Assembly (NCBI GenBank): GCA_027486035.1
Contig: JAIXPX010000033.1
Coordinates: 124,001 to 188,000, forward strand
DNA length: 64,000 nt
Direction of reading: 5' to 3'
DNA from: Erythrobacteraceae bacterium
GTDB lineage: Bacteria > Pseudomonadota > Alphaproteobacteria > Sphingomonadales > Sphingomonadaceae
Part shown: positions 22,726 to 31,420 of the stretch, one piece after another
How the letters are laid out: each line of letters starts with the position of its first letter
Position numbering within the stretch: position 1 is the stretch's first letter
The notes under the pieces: generated by a model
Databases searched by the model: none
The model's input: the letters and a program-made list of their open reading frames with translations, nothing else
What the model was told of the DNA's origin: nothing
Program-made: the position numbers and the translations under genes

Positions 22726-24719
22726 TTCGAACCCATTTTGATGAATGCCGAAACCTCACCTGCTTGCAGTCTTTGAAGATGATAAATAATCAGAGGATCG
22801 TCGGGGTGTTTCCGGCTAAGATCAGCAAAGCGTTCAGTTGCCTTGATGTCATTCTGTTCGAGAAGGACAAATGCTGCGTGGTATTCTTTTTCGGCATCGA
22901 CATCATAATCTACTGGAAGGGGAGTGTGCAAAGTCGTGAATTCAGCTTTCCCTTTCAGAGCGAAATGGCCGATAGTGCGAAAGGAGCGATCTTTCGCCTG
23001 ATCCACGACCGACTGGGTGCAGCATATCCGGGTTCCGAAGTACTTGTTGATGCCTTCGGTGCGCGCCGCGGTGTTGACAGTGTCACCCAATGCAGTGAAA
23101 TCCATGCGCTGCGAGGAACCAAAATTGCCGATAACGGCGGGACCGGCGTGGATACCAATACGGGTGACACCGAACGGAATGCCCTTGGCGTTGCATTCTT
23201 GGCGATATCGCTCGGCGTAGGCGTCCAGTTCCAATGCGGTTCGGATAGCAGCCGCGGCATGATCCGGCTGCTCGATCGGAGCGTTGAAGATGGCCATGAT
23301 CGCATCACCGATGAACTTATCGATCATGCCCCCTTCGCGAAGAATGATTTCGCACGCCCCATCAAGGTACCGGTTGAGTACGTCGGAAAGCTCTTCGGCG
23401 GAAAGCAGTTCGGACATGGTAGTGAAGTCGGCCACGTCCGTGAACAGGAACGTGGCCTCGCGCTTTTCGCCGCTGATGGCTGCGGCACTTGGGTCTGCGG
23501 CAATGCGCTCAACCACGGCAGGCGAGACATAGCGCGAAAACGTGGATTGAATGAACTGCCGCTGCAACCGCTCTGCGCGGCCAATGATCAAGTCCATCAT
23601 CCACACGGAGAGCAACAGCGCAAAGGTTGGAGACAGAATAGGAAGCATTCCAATGCCATAGCCATAGCCGACAATGGCAATGCCCCAGTAGCCCGCAAGC
23701 GCGAAGAGAGACAACGTAACGTTGAAAAACAACCCTTTGCGAAGCTGGCTAATAATCACGCCCAAAGCTGTGAAGAGGGCGACCATCAGCATCGTCTGCT
23801 GCGCAGGAGAAACGGGTTCAGGCGCTCTGGACGCAAGGCTGTCTATGGCGTGAGCCTGGATAAGCACCCCCGGCATCAGCCCGCGGTCAGCATCATCGAT
23901 GATCGATAGTGGGGTAGGATGCCTATCTGTAATTGAAAGGACCGCGCCGATCAGTACAATCTTGCCGGCAAAGATTTCGGGCGGCAGGACCGGCACATAA
24001 TTGGCTGAAATGACCGGAAACGGGTCTTCACCGTCTGCGGACAAAGGCCGCCATGCGATTTCCCGTGGTGCACGAAGCTGGGGAGCATCAAGATAGCCCG
24101 CCATGACCGCTGCAAAGCTGGGCGGGTGATCATCATCATAGATGATGTGGTCGCCTGAAACGATGCCGCCGGGATTAACCCGCCGGACCAGGCCATCAAA
24201 CGGGTCCGACAGCAGTCGGCTTTCCATGCGCTTTTCCGGCGGCACGAATGACCGCATGTATTCAAGCTGCGGCTCGGTCACAAAGGCGCGATCAGACGTA
24301 AAGCTGAAATGCAGCGGGGTTTTGACTGCGCGCACAACAGAATAAAGCCGTTCATCCTTGGCCAGATCACTAGCTTGATCGATCAGAACGTCCACCCCGA
24401 TGGCCTTTGCCCCGGCGCTATCGATACGTTCAATTAGGCTGGCGATAAACGCGCGGTCGATCGGTGAACGATAGGAGAATTGCGATAGCGTATCCTCATC
24501 GAGAGCGACTACGATGATTTGATCAGAGGGAGGCTTTGGCACTGACAGAGCCGCCACGCGAACATCGGCAAGCTTCTTTTCCAGATTGTTGATGGGAGCC
24601 AAAAACTGTACCGCGAGAACGGCAATCATTGCCGAGAAGACAGCAACGACCGTGATCCAAAGGGCCGAGCGGCCTGGCTGTTTCAGCCAAACCTTGGAAA
24701 TAGCGGTTCTCACTTTCAT
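22722..24719 (-). CDS. CHASE2-domain class III nucleotide cyclase
   Basis: A 665-residue membrane sensor enzyme. One N-terminal helix (about residues 20-40) leads into an extracytoplasmic CHASE2 domain (about 45-330, including IIVVALDEDTLSQFSYRSPIDR and FAGKIVLIGAVLSITDRHPTPL). Three helices near 335-400 follow, and then a cytoplasmic class III cyclase domain (about 425-620). The catalytic landmarks are intact: FLFTDVADF for metal, FIGDAIMAIFN, and FTALGDTVNTAAR with the transition-state Asn and Arg. The product is most likely cAMP, although GTP use cannot be ruled out by eye. It overlaps both neighbours by four bases in the CHAT-TPS operon. The cyclic nucleotide could act on the twin-domain flavoprotein encoded at 386. 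Confidence 0.9.
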   Translation of the reverse strand: MKVRTAISKVWLKQPGRSALWITVVAVFSAMIAVLAVQFLAPINNLEKKLADVRVAALSVPKPPSDQIIVVALDEDTLSQFSYRSPIDRAFIASLIERIDSAGAKAIGVDVLIDQASDLAKDERLYSVVRAVKTPLHFSFTSDRAFVTEPQLEYMRSFVPPEKRMESRLLSDPFDGLVRRVNPGGIVSGDHIIYDDDHPPSFAAVMAGYLDAPQLRAPREIAWRPLSADGEDPFPVISANYVPVLPPEIFAGKIVLIGAVLSITDRHPTPLSIIDDADRGLMPGVLIQAHAIDSLASRAPEPVSPAQQTMLMVALFTALGVIISQLRKGLFFNVTLSLFALAGYWGIAIVGYGYGIGMLPILSPTFALLLSVWMMDLIIGRAERLQRQFIQSTFSRYVSPAVVERIAADPSAAAISGEKREATFLFTDVADFTTMSELLSAEELSDVLNRYLDGACEIILREGGMIDKFIGDAIMAIFNAPIEQPDHAAAAIRTALELDAYAERYRQECNAKGIPFGVTRIGIHAGPAVIGNFGSSQRMDFTALGDTVNTAARTEGINKYFGTRICCTQSVVDQAKDRSFRTIGHFALKGKAEFTTLHTPLPVDYDVDAEKEYHAAFVLLEQNDIKATERFADLSRKHPDDPLIIYHLQRLQAGEVSAFIKMGSK

Positions 24720-25441
24720 TGGCTATTCTCAGCATTCTGGCCAAGAATAAGCGCGGCAATCAGAGCATCGGTCTGCTGGAAACAGCCCTTTTCAATCATC
24801 CATCCGGCCAAAACTGACGGCTCTGTTGTTATAGCCTTAGGGATGAGGTGCACGCGAATGCTGTATTCGCGCTCCTCATGCTTGATGATGAATGGTTTTG
24901 CCACCTCGATATCGCTGACCCTGGTGACTGCCACAGTTTCTTGTCCGACTTGGAATTGGAGCTGCGCGTTCCATGACCGATCGAGCGGGAGAAGTGTGAA
25001 GTCTTGGGCCGTCTCGCTCAAGGGGCGCCACCACCCAATGGCCGCATCCTCAACAAGGCATCGTTCCCCAGGACGGGAAATGTCGATCAGCCACGGCGAT
25101 GGCAACAGCGCGGCATTTGACCCCGACCGTACAGCCCCGACCCGATTGGCTCGGTCCTTGCGATTGGCCACAAGAGCTGCGAGCGCACGACCAGCCCCTT
25201 GATTGGGAGGGACTTTTGACTTCAACGGCCCGCTATGCGGTCCACGCAAGCTGATGACGGTACCATCGGTACGCACCACCACCAGCTTGCCGCCCGCAGG
25301 CAACTTGACCTGTTGAGCTTCATCAAGCCGCGCCCCGACTTTGAAATCGACCCCGCGCACCTCGACAACCACCAGCGATTGGGCCGCCGCCGGAACAGCG
25401 ACCCAAAGTGCGACGAATGCGAGGAGAGCGGCGCGGATCAC
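24716..25441 (-). CDS. Exported FecR-like protein of the CHAT-TPS operon
   Basis: A 241-residue protein with a signal peptide (MIRAALLAFVALWVAVPAAAQS). The following segment (GVDFKVGARLDEAQQVKLPAGGKLVVVRTDGTVISLRG region, split here as GARLDEAQQVKLPAGG and VVRTDGTVISLRGPH) resembles a FecR-type beta domain, in which a glycine-rich strand precedes a DGT/S turn. The remainder has no recognised motif except two cysteines (GERCLVED and EKGCFQQ) that could pair in the periplasm. It starts at GTG25441, overlapping the CHAT stop by four bases, and ends in a four-base overlap with the cyclase. Position suggests a periplasmic partner of the CHASE2 sensor. Function is otherwise unknown. Confidence 0.7.
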   Translation of the reverse strand: MIRAALLAFVALWVAVPAAAQSLVVVEVRGVDFKVGARLDEAQQVKLPAGGKLVVVRTDGTVISLRGPHSGPLKSKVPPNQGAGRALAALVANRKDRANRVGAVRSGSNAALLPSPWLIDISRPGERCLVEDAAIGWWRPLSETAQDFTLLPLDRSWNAQLQFQVGQETVAVTRVSDIEVAKPFIIKHEEREYSIRVHLIPKAITTEPSVLAGWMIEKGCFQQTDALIAALILGQNAENSQ

Positions 25442-28380
25442 GAACTCGATGCTTCAAAATAAGCCGTTTCTTTTCCGCTGCCGACGAACGAAAAAGCGCC
25501 CCAGAAAAAGGGATGCGCAGTGTTGTCATTACTGATAGCCAACAATTGCGCACGCTGTAGTGCCGTATCAGTGGGAAGCGCCCGGTCTCTCCCAATTGCA
25601 CTGAACATATCGCGCATGAGCGATGCCGTCGCAGCGGACGGCACTTGCCAATGGGTGACGAGCAAGCTGCGAGCTCCGGCGATGAAAAAGCTCTCCGCAA
25701 GGCCTGAAAGCGAATCGCCCTTCTGGACAGTTGCATTGCCACCCGTGGCGGTGTTGCAAGCGGAAAGCACCACGAGATTCGCCGAAATTTGCAGGGCGGC
25801 CACCTCGCTAGCATCAAGAAATCCGTCACTGTCTCTCGATGTCGCGTTTTCAGAGGGCCGCGCCAAAGCAATCCCAGGTTCGCGTTGACATGCAGTCTCG
25901 CCGGGCATCACAGCATGGGTAGCGATGTAAATAACGTTGTAATCATTAAGTGATTGGCTGCGGAATACTTTTTCTTTGGCCTCTTCATCGGTGAAGAGAT
26001 CAGCATCTTTGACTCCAAGCGAGATGGTGACCGAACGGACCTCGTCACCAGTGTCGGGCAATTGTTCGAGAGAAGCGAAACGGCTCGGCAGCGCGATGCC
26101 TTCAGGATTGCAGGTTTGCGCGCCTGCAATTGGTGGAACCAGGGCTGTTCCTGCGAACTTTGGGTTGGCGATGCCAAGAAACGGTTTGGGCCGAGCTTTT
26201 GCCGGCTTGGTCGACCGAAGATTGAAGAAGCTGACTACCGATGGCGCGTGCGTAATCGCCATCCGCTTCACCAGCCACGGAGCCTTGCCGTAGTCTCCGC
26301 TCGTAGGAGCATCGGTGACCAATGTTCCGAAGGGAAGGCTGCTTAAGGGGCCATTCGGAACCACAATCAGGCGCTTCACCCTTGTCAGCGGCTCGCTGAC
26401 ACCGCTGAATAGCGTCTGGTAAAGGAAATGGGAATCTTCGAGGTTGAATTCGTTGACCGAGCCCCCTTCAATTTCCAGTCCCTTGCGCAAACCGCGCACC
26501 ATTCTGGCCAACTCCTCGCCTCCTGCTGCAATAGGCGTAATGTAAATCCGCTCACGCGTAACAAGCTGCAGGAAGGTAACGTCCCGTCCGATCAGGAAAC
26601 TGGCCAAAGCTTCATCGTGCTCCAGCATTCCACGAAGAATATTCAAATCAGGCGTGCGATTTTCGTGAAGCCGCTGAAATTCGGGATGATCTTTCAACAA
26701 AGAGCTGCGCAGGTTGGTCGCTTGGATAACCTGTTGCTGGAGCTTTGCTTTCAAACTCTCTGTAAGAATATCATCACGTTCCTCAGCCGGCCTTGCGCGC
26801 TCTATTGCCAGCTTTCCGTTGAGTTCCGCCTGCACGAAAACGCTTTGCTTCAAACTGCTGACAAGCTTGGCCAGTGCAGGATTTGCATCAGTGATCTGGA
26901 TAGAGGCCAAATCAATCGCTTCGTCCCGGCCGGGGACAAAGGCCAGCTGGAATGCATCGTATAGCTCGGTCATCAAGCCGAGCTTTTCGTCTTCAGTCGC
27001 CGACGCATCAGCTTCAGCCACAACAGCTTGCGCAAACGGGATCAGATCGTCGACCCGCACCGCAACTGATCCCCGCGGCATTACCTTGGCGATCTGAATG
27101 GCGCGACGATAGGCAATAATCGCGTTCACATTCATTGCTTCGCGTTGATACATGCGGCCTTGCGCGAGGAGCAGACGCACCATGCCCGGGCCATCGCCGT
27201 GCAGCGATCGGCGGATTGTGATCGCCTTCTCAAAAAACGTTTCCGCAGCCGATAACCGGCCAAGAGCGGACGATGCCTCACCTAGCACCGCAAGGATTTC
27301 CGCCCGCCAGATGGGCGCCTTTTGCTTTGCGGAGGTCAGAGTAAAGAGCGCTTCACTAGCCTTTGCGTAAGCAGAAACGGGATCGTCCAACTTCAGAAGT
27401 ATGGCCGCCTCTCTCGCCAACGAGAGGGCCAATTCCGGTTGCACATTGATCGTGTCATTTTCGTTCGACTGAAAAAGCGAAACAACGGCCTGACTATCAT
27501 CGCTGCCCACAATATTCCGCCATTGCAAGGTAGCGTCAGCGGCATACCTTCCGGCGGAGTCGAAATTGCCCTGAAGCGCTGCAATACTAGCCTGATAGCC
27601 AGCAAGCCGGGCGCGGTCGCTCGGACGCGGCGACGCATCAATGATCACTCCGGCGCGGCGGATGATAGCTTGGGCCGCTTCAAAGTCTTCCCGATAAGCC
27701 GAAATCATAGCCAGATCGAGCAGCAGCGCAGCAGTGGTGAAATCGGTTTCACCATACAATCGAACTTGCGTTTCAAGCGCGGAATCCAAATGCACTAGTG
27801 CTGTGTCGAAATCCAGCTTAGCACTTGCTTCGCGCGCAGCAGACCATAGACTATTTATACTAGTTTCGTCAGCAGCGCGCTGCCCTGAGATCTCAGCCGT
27901 ATCGGCGACACCCGCACGCAGAACCAATGCGCCAGCTTTTACAAGGCCGCCGCAAAATTTCGATACATGAGTGCGGGGCGGGTCTATAGTACAAGAAATC
28001 AGTTGAACTTGCCCGTCCTGCAAAATTTTGGCGTCACGTTGGTCCTGAGGCTCAAGCGTTTGAAGAGTGACCTTTGAATCCAGCAGACTGGCTCGACTTT
28101 CTTCGGCTGTGACCAGTAGCGTCAAAAAACTAATGGCGAAACATGTCTTTATACAAACACATGTAGAAAAAAGGCAGCCGCTTTCACGCCGATTGATTCG
28201 TAAAGTCGACGCTGCACCTTTCCGCCGCCAAATGTCAAAACCATTAAAAACCAACGTAGTACCCCCCGGGGGAGAAAACTCCACAAGTTGCCCAGTGCTT
28301 GTCGAGGAAGCAATAACACCGTGTTCGGTAAAGACAAGTACGCTAACCCATTGACCATCGTTTCGGCACCCTTTCGGCAA
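25438..28380 (-). CDS. TPR-CHAT caspase-like protein
   Basis: An open frame of up to 980 codons. About residues 150-560 form TPR-like helical repeats. The C-terminal 350 residues are a CHAT domain (caspase HetF-associated) with candidate catalytic His822 (IATHAVMPGE) and Cys875 (LSACNTATGG), numbered from the 28380 ATG. CHAT domains are separase/caspase-like proteases. The N-terminus is doubtful. The first 65 residues look non-native, and a hydrophobic export-like segment (CFAISFLTLLVTA) starts only near residue 79 with no in-frame ATG. A better beginning (GTG at 28187, reading MKAAAFF) lies in the next frame, separated by a run of six T. The gene may therefore start by an unusual codon or carry a frameshift. 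It heads the five-gene operon. Confidence 0.8.
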   Translation of the reverse strand: MPKGCRNDGQWVSVLVFTEHGVIASSTSTGQLVEFSPPGGTTLVFNGFDIWRRKGAASTLRINRRESGCLFSTCVCIKTCFAISFLTLLVTAEESRASLLDSKVTLQTLEPQDQRDAKILQDGQVQLISCTIDPPRTHVSKFCGGLVKAGALVLRAGVADTAEISGQRAADETSINSLWSAAREASAKLDFDTALVHLDSALETQVRLYGETDFTTAALLLDLAMISAYREDFEAAQAIIRRAGVIIDASPRPSDRARLAGYQASIAALQGNFDSAGRYAADATLQWRNIVGSDDSQAVVSLFQSNENDTINVQPELALSLAREAAILLKLDDPVSAYAKASEALFTLTSAKQKAPIWRAEILAVLGEASSALGRLSAAETFFEKAITIRRSLHGDGPGMVRLLLAQGRMYQREAMNVNAIIAYRRAIQIAKVMPRGSVAVRVDDLIPFAQAVVAEADASATEDEKLGLMTELYDAFQLAFVPGRDEAIDLASIQITDANPALAKLVSSLKQSVFVQAELNGKLAIERARPAEERDDILTESLKAKLQQQVIQATNLRSSLLKDHPEFQRLHENRTPDLNILRGMLEHDEALASFLIGRDVTFLQLVTRERIYITPIAAGGEELARMVRGLRKGLEIEGGSVNEFNLEDSHFLYQTLFSGVSEPLTRVKRLIVVPNGPLSSLPFGTLVTDAPTSGDYGKAPWLVKRMAITHAPSVVSFFNLRSTKPAKARPKPFLGIANPKFAGTALVPPIAGAQTCNPEGIALPSRFASLEQLPDTGDEVRSVTISLGVKDADLFTDEEAKEKVFRSQSLNDYNVIYIATHAVMPGETACQREPGIALARPSENATSRDSDGFLDASEVAALQISANLVVLSACNTATGGNATVQKGDSLSGLAESFFIAGARSLLVTHWQVPSAATASLMRDMFSAIGRDRALPTDTALQRAQLLAISNDNTAHPFFWGAFSFVGSGKETAYFEASSS

Positions 28381-28509
28381 ATTATTCCATTCTGGACATG
28401 CCGCGATGGATCACAAATGCCCCGCCCTAACCCTATCATTACTTTGGAAGAAGTGAATCTTTGAGATTGGCTTCGCCGCACTTCGTTCTCATGAGCCGTT
28501 CATCGTGAC
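28381..28509. other. Short non-coding stretch upstream of the CHAT operon
   Basis: This segment lies between the open CHAT frame and the first insertion-sequence remnant. It probably contains the operon promoter and an insertion boundary. No convincing promoter or terminal inverted repeat was recognised. Confidence 0.3.
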
Positions 28510-28614
28510 ACAACGTCGTCAGCTTGTGGACGCCGGCGATGGTAGAACCGTGGCGGGTTGATTTGACAGAGCGGCTTGGGCCCTTTGTGGAGTTACTGGG
28601 CATCCGGCGAAGGA
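28510..28614 (+). mobile_element. Transposase N-terminal remnant, IS701-like
   Basis: The plus-strand frame reads WTPAMVEPWRVDLTERLGPF then VELLGIRRRTR, which resembles the N-terminal region of IS701-family transposases (WR..L...L.PFL..LG.KRRR). Homology stops abruptly near 28614, where an IS3 fragment on the other strand begins. Only about 35 codons remain, so the element is dead. Family assignment rests on recall of the motif and is moderate. Confidence 0.45.
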
Positions 28615-29082
28615 CACGGATATTCCGGCTGCAGTCGGATGCACGATCCGTCATGAGCCAGAGGCGACAGCGTTTGGGCTGCCTTTGCGGCACGTTAAGG
28701 CCTTCACGGCGCCAGATGCGCTCCACGCTCTTGAAGCTCACATGCCAGCCTGCCTCGCGCAGCAAAGCCATCATACAGCGATAGCCATAGCGACCGTATT
28801 GTCTGGCCAGCGCGATGATGTCCTTTGTCAGTGCAGCCTCGTCATCTGCACGACGCGGCGTCTATCGCAGTGTCGATCGATGTTGCCAAAGCAGGCGGCA
28901 GACCCACCGCTCGAACACCGGCGTTGTATTCCATTTATGATCGATACAGCGCCGTGGGCGTACGGGGCTTAGAAGGTTTCCTTGGCCGCCCCCTGTAGGA
29001 TAGCATCAGATCGGACACCGCCCTACGCAGCCGTGTATCTTCCTTCTCTAGATCCTTCATCCGCCTAGCTAGGTCCATCTTT
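28613..29082 (-). mobile_element. Decayed IS3-family element (OrfA end and OrfB start)
   Basis: On the minus strand, from 29082 downwards, the sequence reads as the end of an IS3/IS407-type OrfA (ARRMKDLEKEDTRLRRAVSDL then, in another frame, DAILQGAAKETF-stop). OrfB follows (LLSPVRPRRCIDH, VCRLLWQHRSTLR-stop-TP, DIIALARQYGRYGYRCMMAL, HVSFKSVERIWRREGLNVPQ, RQPKRCRLWL, DGSCIRLQPEYP). It contains at least one in-frame stop, several frameshifts and an internal deletion. The DDE core is absent. The element is a remnant inserted in a tpsB gene and truncated by another element. Confidence 0.8.
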
Positions 29083-29252
29083 AGACCGGCAAACTCGGGC
29101 CGGTCGAGCGCGCAGGGCGCACCCTCGAAATCGCCCTCTATCGTCAGCGTCGGACGTTGCTCTTCGCGGCGCAATTCGGGCGGTGCAAGGTCGGTGCGGT
29201 TAGGCGGCGTTATCGGCGCCTGTGCCGATGCGGCGCTGACCGGCACCAACAT
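29080..29252 (-). pseudogene. 5' fragment of a second tpsB (ShlB/FhaC-like) gene
   Basis: About 58 codons read MLVPVSAASAQAPITPPNRT, then APPELRREEQRPTLTIEGDF and EGAPCALDRPEFAGLK. This is the signal-peptide end and first linker/POTRA entry of a sphingomonad ShlB/FhaC/HecB-type secretion porin. Translation then runs straight into IS3 OrfA at the shared GLK residues. Coding may begin slightly upstream of 29252, since hydrophobic residues continue (WRAAASALGLGA), but an in-frame TAA lies near 29300. The rest of the gene is missing. It differs from the intact tpsB at 21028, so a second two-partner secretion locus once stood here. Confidence 0.65.
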
Positions 29253-29661
29253 CGCGCCAAGTCCAAGTGCCGAAGCCGCTGCGCGCCACGTCAGCGCAAT
29301 GGCGGACCTTTACGGAGAGATACGGCCCGATCCGCACGAATCAGGTTGCACATAACCTTGCCGTTCTTGGCTTGTGACCGACAAGTTTTCCTCCAGGCCG
29401 TTCACCCCGCAAGTGGGCCCGAAGGGACCACCTGCTACAAAGCATTTATGTTTTCGTACCGGAACCGCTGACGCTTTTGCGTCTTGCGATCGCCCGGCCG
29501 GAACGACCCTCGTAGTTATAAACAAACTTGCAGCGACAGCCAGTAAACACACGCTCGCTTACGACAAAGACGTGGTCGCCCATCGCCTTTGTCGCATTTT
29601 GACAAGTCCGCGTGCAGCACGCGGGCCGAAAGGGTGGCAAAAGGGTTGGCGGCGCACCCGA
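29253..29661. other. Intergenic stretch of lower GC, no supported gene
   Basis: The sequence between the tpsB fragment and the lipoprotein gene contains only short frames on both strands (the best is an 80-codon minus frame 29310-29552 without a ribosome binding site or recognisable motif). It is more AT-rich than the flanks and probably marks the edge of the inserted region. No terminator hairpin with a T-run was found. Confidence 0.5.
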
Positions 29662-30522
29662 TCAGGTGCCGGCGGCGAGCATCACCTTTGCCGAAGCGGC
29701 CGAAAGGGCGCCGGCTTCGACCGGGAGCGTGGCGGGGCGTGCCGCACCCGGATAGGCTTTGGCGAGCAGACCGAGCGCCTCGGAGATGCGCGCATGAGCG
29801 CCGGGGTTTTCCGCCTTTATGCCTGCGCCCGAACTCGAAAACGTGCTCGCGGCGACGCGGGCGAAGCCGTATCCGTCGAGGTAGGGTTCATAGCTCGCAT
29901 CCTTGGCGAGCTTGCGATACATCGCGCTCGCGCGTTCGATCATGTCGGCGATCACTCCGGCCGATACCTTGGCGGGGCTGGCACCAGCCGGCGCCTTCGT
30001 TGCCGCGGCCCGCAGCGCGGCGATGATCTTGTCATGGGCCTTGTTGACCTCGGCGGTGCTCTTGCCGGCCAGGGCGGCATCCGCAGCCGCAGTGAAGAGC
30101 GGCTTGAAGTCCGCAACCCCGAGCGTGGTGAAGACCGGGTCCATGTCGAGCAGCACTTCGCTAACCGGGTGAGCGAACATCTCGGCGGCCGCCTGCTTGT
30201 TGCCAGCCGCATAGGCATCGCGCGCGGCCACAACATGCGCCTCCGCAACCGCTAGCGCGATGCCATAGGCGACCGGGTCCTTCGCCGCATCGGCGACGGC
30301 CACGCCGCCTTCACCTTCGCCGCCCGCCGCAGCCTGCTCGCCCTCGCCGCTGCCGCCCTCGCCCTCGCCCTCGCCGGCACTCGCGGCGGCCGCTGGCGCG
30401 GTCTGGGCACCCTCACCCCCTGACTCGCCGCCCGCCTCGCCGCCGCTGCACGCCGCTAGCAGGCCACCGGCGAGCGCCGTGCCGAGGCCAAGCTGGGACC
30501 AAAGTTTGAGGGTGCTGTTCAT
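29662..30522 (-). CDS. Lipoprotein with Gly/Glu-rich linker, unknown function
   Basis: A 286-residue protein with a clear lipobox (GGLLAACSGG; Cys about residue 25). An unusually long low-complexity Gly/Glu/Ala segment follows (to about residue 75, GEGEGEGGSGEGEQAAAGGE). The helical, Ala-rich remainder has AYGIALAVAEAHVVAARDAY near 83-102, AEMFAHPVSEVLLDMDPVF, and AHDKIIAALRAAATKAPAG. The helical part with a conserved-looking His resembles periplasmic metal-uptake lipoproteins in general style, but no family was recognised. It is divergent from the DUF1826 gene, and the two share a short promoter region. GC is back to the chromosomal level, so it lies outside the inserted block. Confidence 0.75.
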   Translation of the reverse strand: MNSTLKLWSQLGLGTALAGGLLAACSGGEAGGESGGEGAQTAPAAAASAGEGEGEGGSGEGEQAAAGGEGEGGVAVADAAKDPVAYGIALAVAEAHVVAARDAYAAGNKQAAAEMFAHPVSEVLLDMDPVFTTLGVADFKPLFTAAADAALAGKSTAEVNKAHDKIIAALRAAATKAPAGASPAKVSAGVIADMIERASAMYRKLAKDASYEPYLDGYGFARVAASTFSSSGAGIKAENPGAHARISEALGLLAKAYPGAARPATLPVEAGALSAASAKVMLAAGT

Positions 30523-30546
30523 GGCGCAAGCAATCCTTTTTTCGAA

Positions 30547-30592
30547 ATGAGGGTAATGCGCCTCATGGCGTAGGTGATAATCACTCGCAAGA
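30547..30592. promoter_or_regulatory. Shared divergent promoter/operator of the lipoprotein and DUF1826 genes
   Basis: The short gap contains an inverted repeat ATGAGG (30547-30552) / CCTCAT (30561-30566), and directly after it GATAATCACT, which is similar to half of a Fur-type metal box. Either could bind a regulator of both divergent genes. Neither is a full match to a known consensus. Confidence 0.35.
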
Positions 30593-30606
30593 GCTATTCA
30601 CCCGAC

Positions 30607-31332
30607 ATGCCTTGCGGACCTGCGAAAGCGCCCTTAAAAGACATGATACAACATTACAAGCTGGCAGGTCTTCCCACTATGGAATGTCTAAGTCATTCGG
30701 CTCGATCCTCGTCCGACCCGGCCGTTCTGCGCGCGATCCGGATGGAAGATTGCAATCTGGCCATCTGGCACCGCGCGGCCTTTGCAGACTTCGCCCCGCT
30801 CGTCGGTGGCGAACCACAGGATCTGCGGTTCGTCGGCACGCCCCGCGGGCTTGCAGACCGGCTCTTGCGCGAACTCGCAAGCGCGGGCTTCGGCGGCGAC
30901 CCCCAGCTTCACAGCGCGCTCGCCGAAGACGCCGCCCAGCTTGCCCGGCTGTTCTGCGCGGCGATGGACATTGCCACCTTCGAGCTGCGGCTCGAAGTCG
31001 TACGCACCGATTCGTGCCGCAGGTTCCACGCCGATTATGTCAGTGCGCGCCTCATCACGACCTATGTGGGGGAAGGCACGGACTGGCTCAACGATGCCGA
31101 TGCAGAGCGCGTCGGCGCCGGAACCGAGCCGCACCGCATCAACCGCCTCGCAGCCTTTGATGTCGCGCTGTTCAAGGGCAAGCTTGCCACCGATCGGCCC
31201 GCCATCCACCGTTCGCCGCCGATCGCCGGAACCGCGGGCGGCGCACGTCTGCTGCTGGTGCTCAACCCCGCCAGTCGTTCCTTCGTCGATGCCTCGCAAT
31301 CGGCTCTTCCGCCATCCCGCCATCTCGCCTAA
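30607..31332 (+). CDS. DUF1826-family protein
   Basis: Up to 241 residues from ATG30607; ATG30643 or ATG30679 are equally possible and the last has the better ribosome binding site (GGCAGGTC). A GTG at 30574 is unlikely because it lies in the presumed operator. The DUF1826 signature is visible: DCNLAIWHRA near the start, CRRFHADYVSARLITTYVGE in the middle with possible metal-binding Cys and His, then HRSPPIAGTAGGARLLLVLN near the end. The protein has no signal peptide and is cytoplasmic. The family has no established reaction. The gene stands alone on its strand before an S46 peptidase gene 88 bases on, and is divergent from a lipoprotein gene, which could reflect a shared metal-responsive regulator. 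Confidence 0.78.
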   Translation: MPCGPAKAPLKDMIQHYKLAGLPTMECLSHSARSSSDPAVLRAIRMEDCNLAIWHRAAFADFAPLVGGEPQDLRFVGTPRGLADRLLRELASAGFGGDPQLHSALAEDAAQLARLFCAAMDIATFELRLEVVRTDSCRRFHADYVSARLITTYVGEGTDWLNDADAERVGAGTEPHRINRLAAFDVALFKGKLATDRPAIHRSPPIAGTAGGARLLLVLNPASRSFVDASQSALPPSRHLA

Positions 31333-31420
31333 CAGCGCGGCTGAGCCCGCGCGCGGGCCACGTCAGTCTGCCAGTCCGCCCACACGGCGGCGCGGCTTGA
31401 ACACCAAGGGGATCCAAGCA

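Noticed and set aside
24716-25441. Sigma-factor regulator FecR proper
   Set aside because: Only a FecR-like beta segment after a signal peptide is seen; there is no N-terminal cytoplasmic anti-sigma part or single-pass membrane helix, and no sigma factor gene nearby.
29310-29552. An 80-codon minus-strand frame starting MCLLAVAASLFITT
   Set aside because: The signal-like start lacks a ribosome binding site and the rest has no motif; it lies in an AT-richer junction zone.
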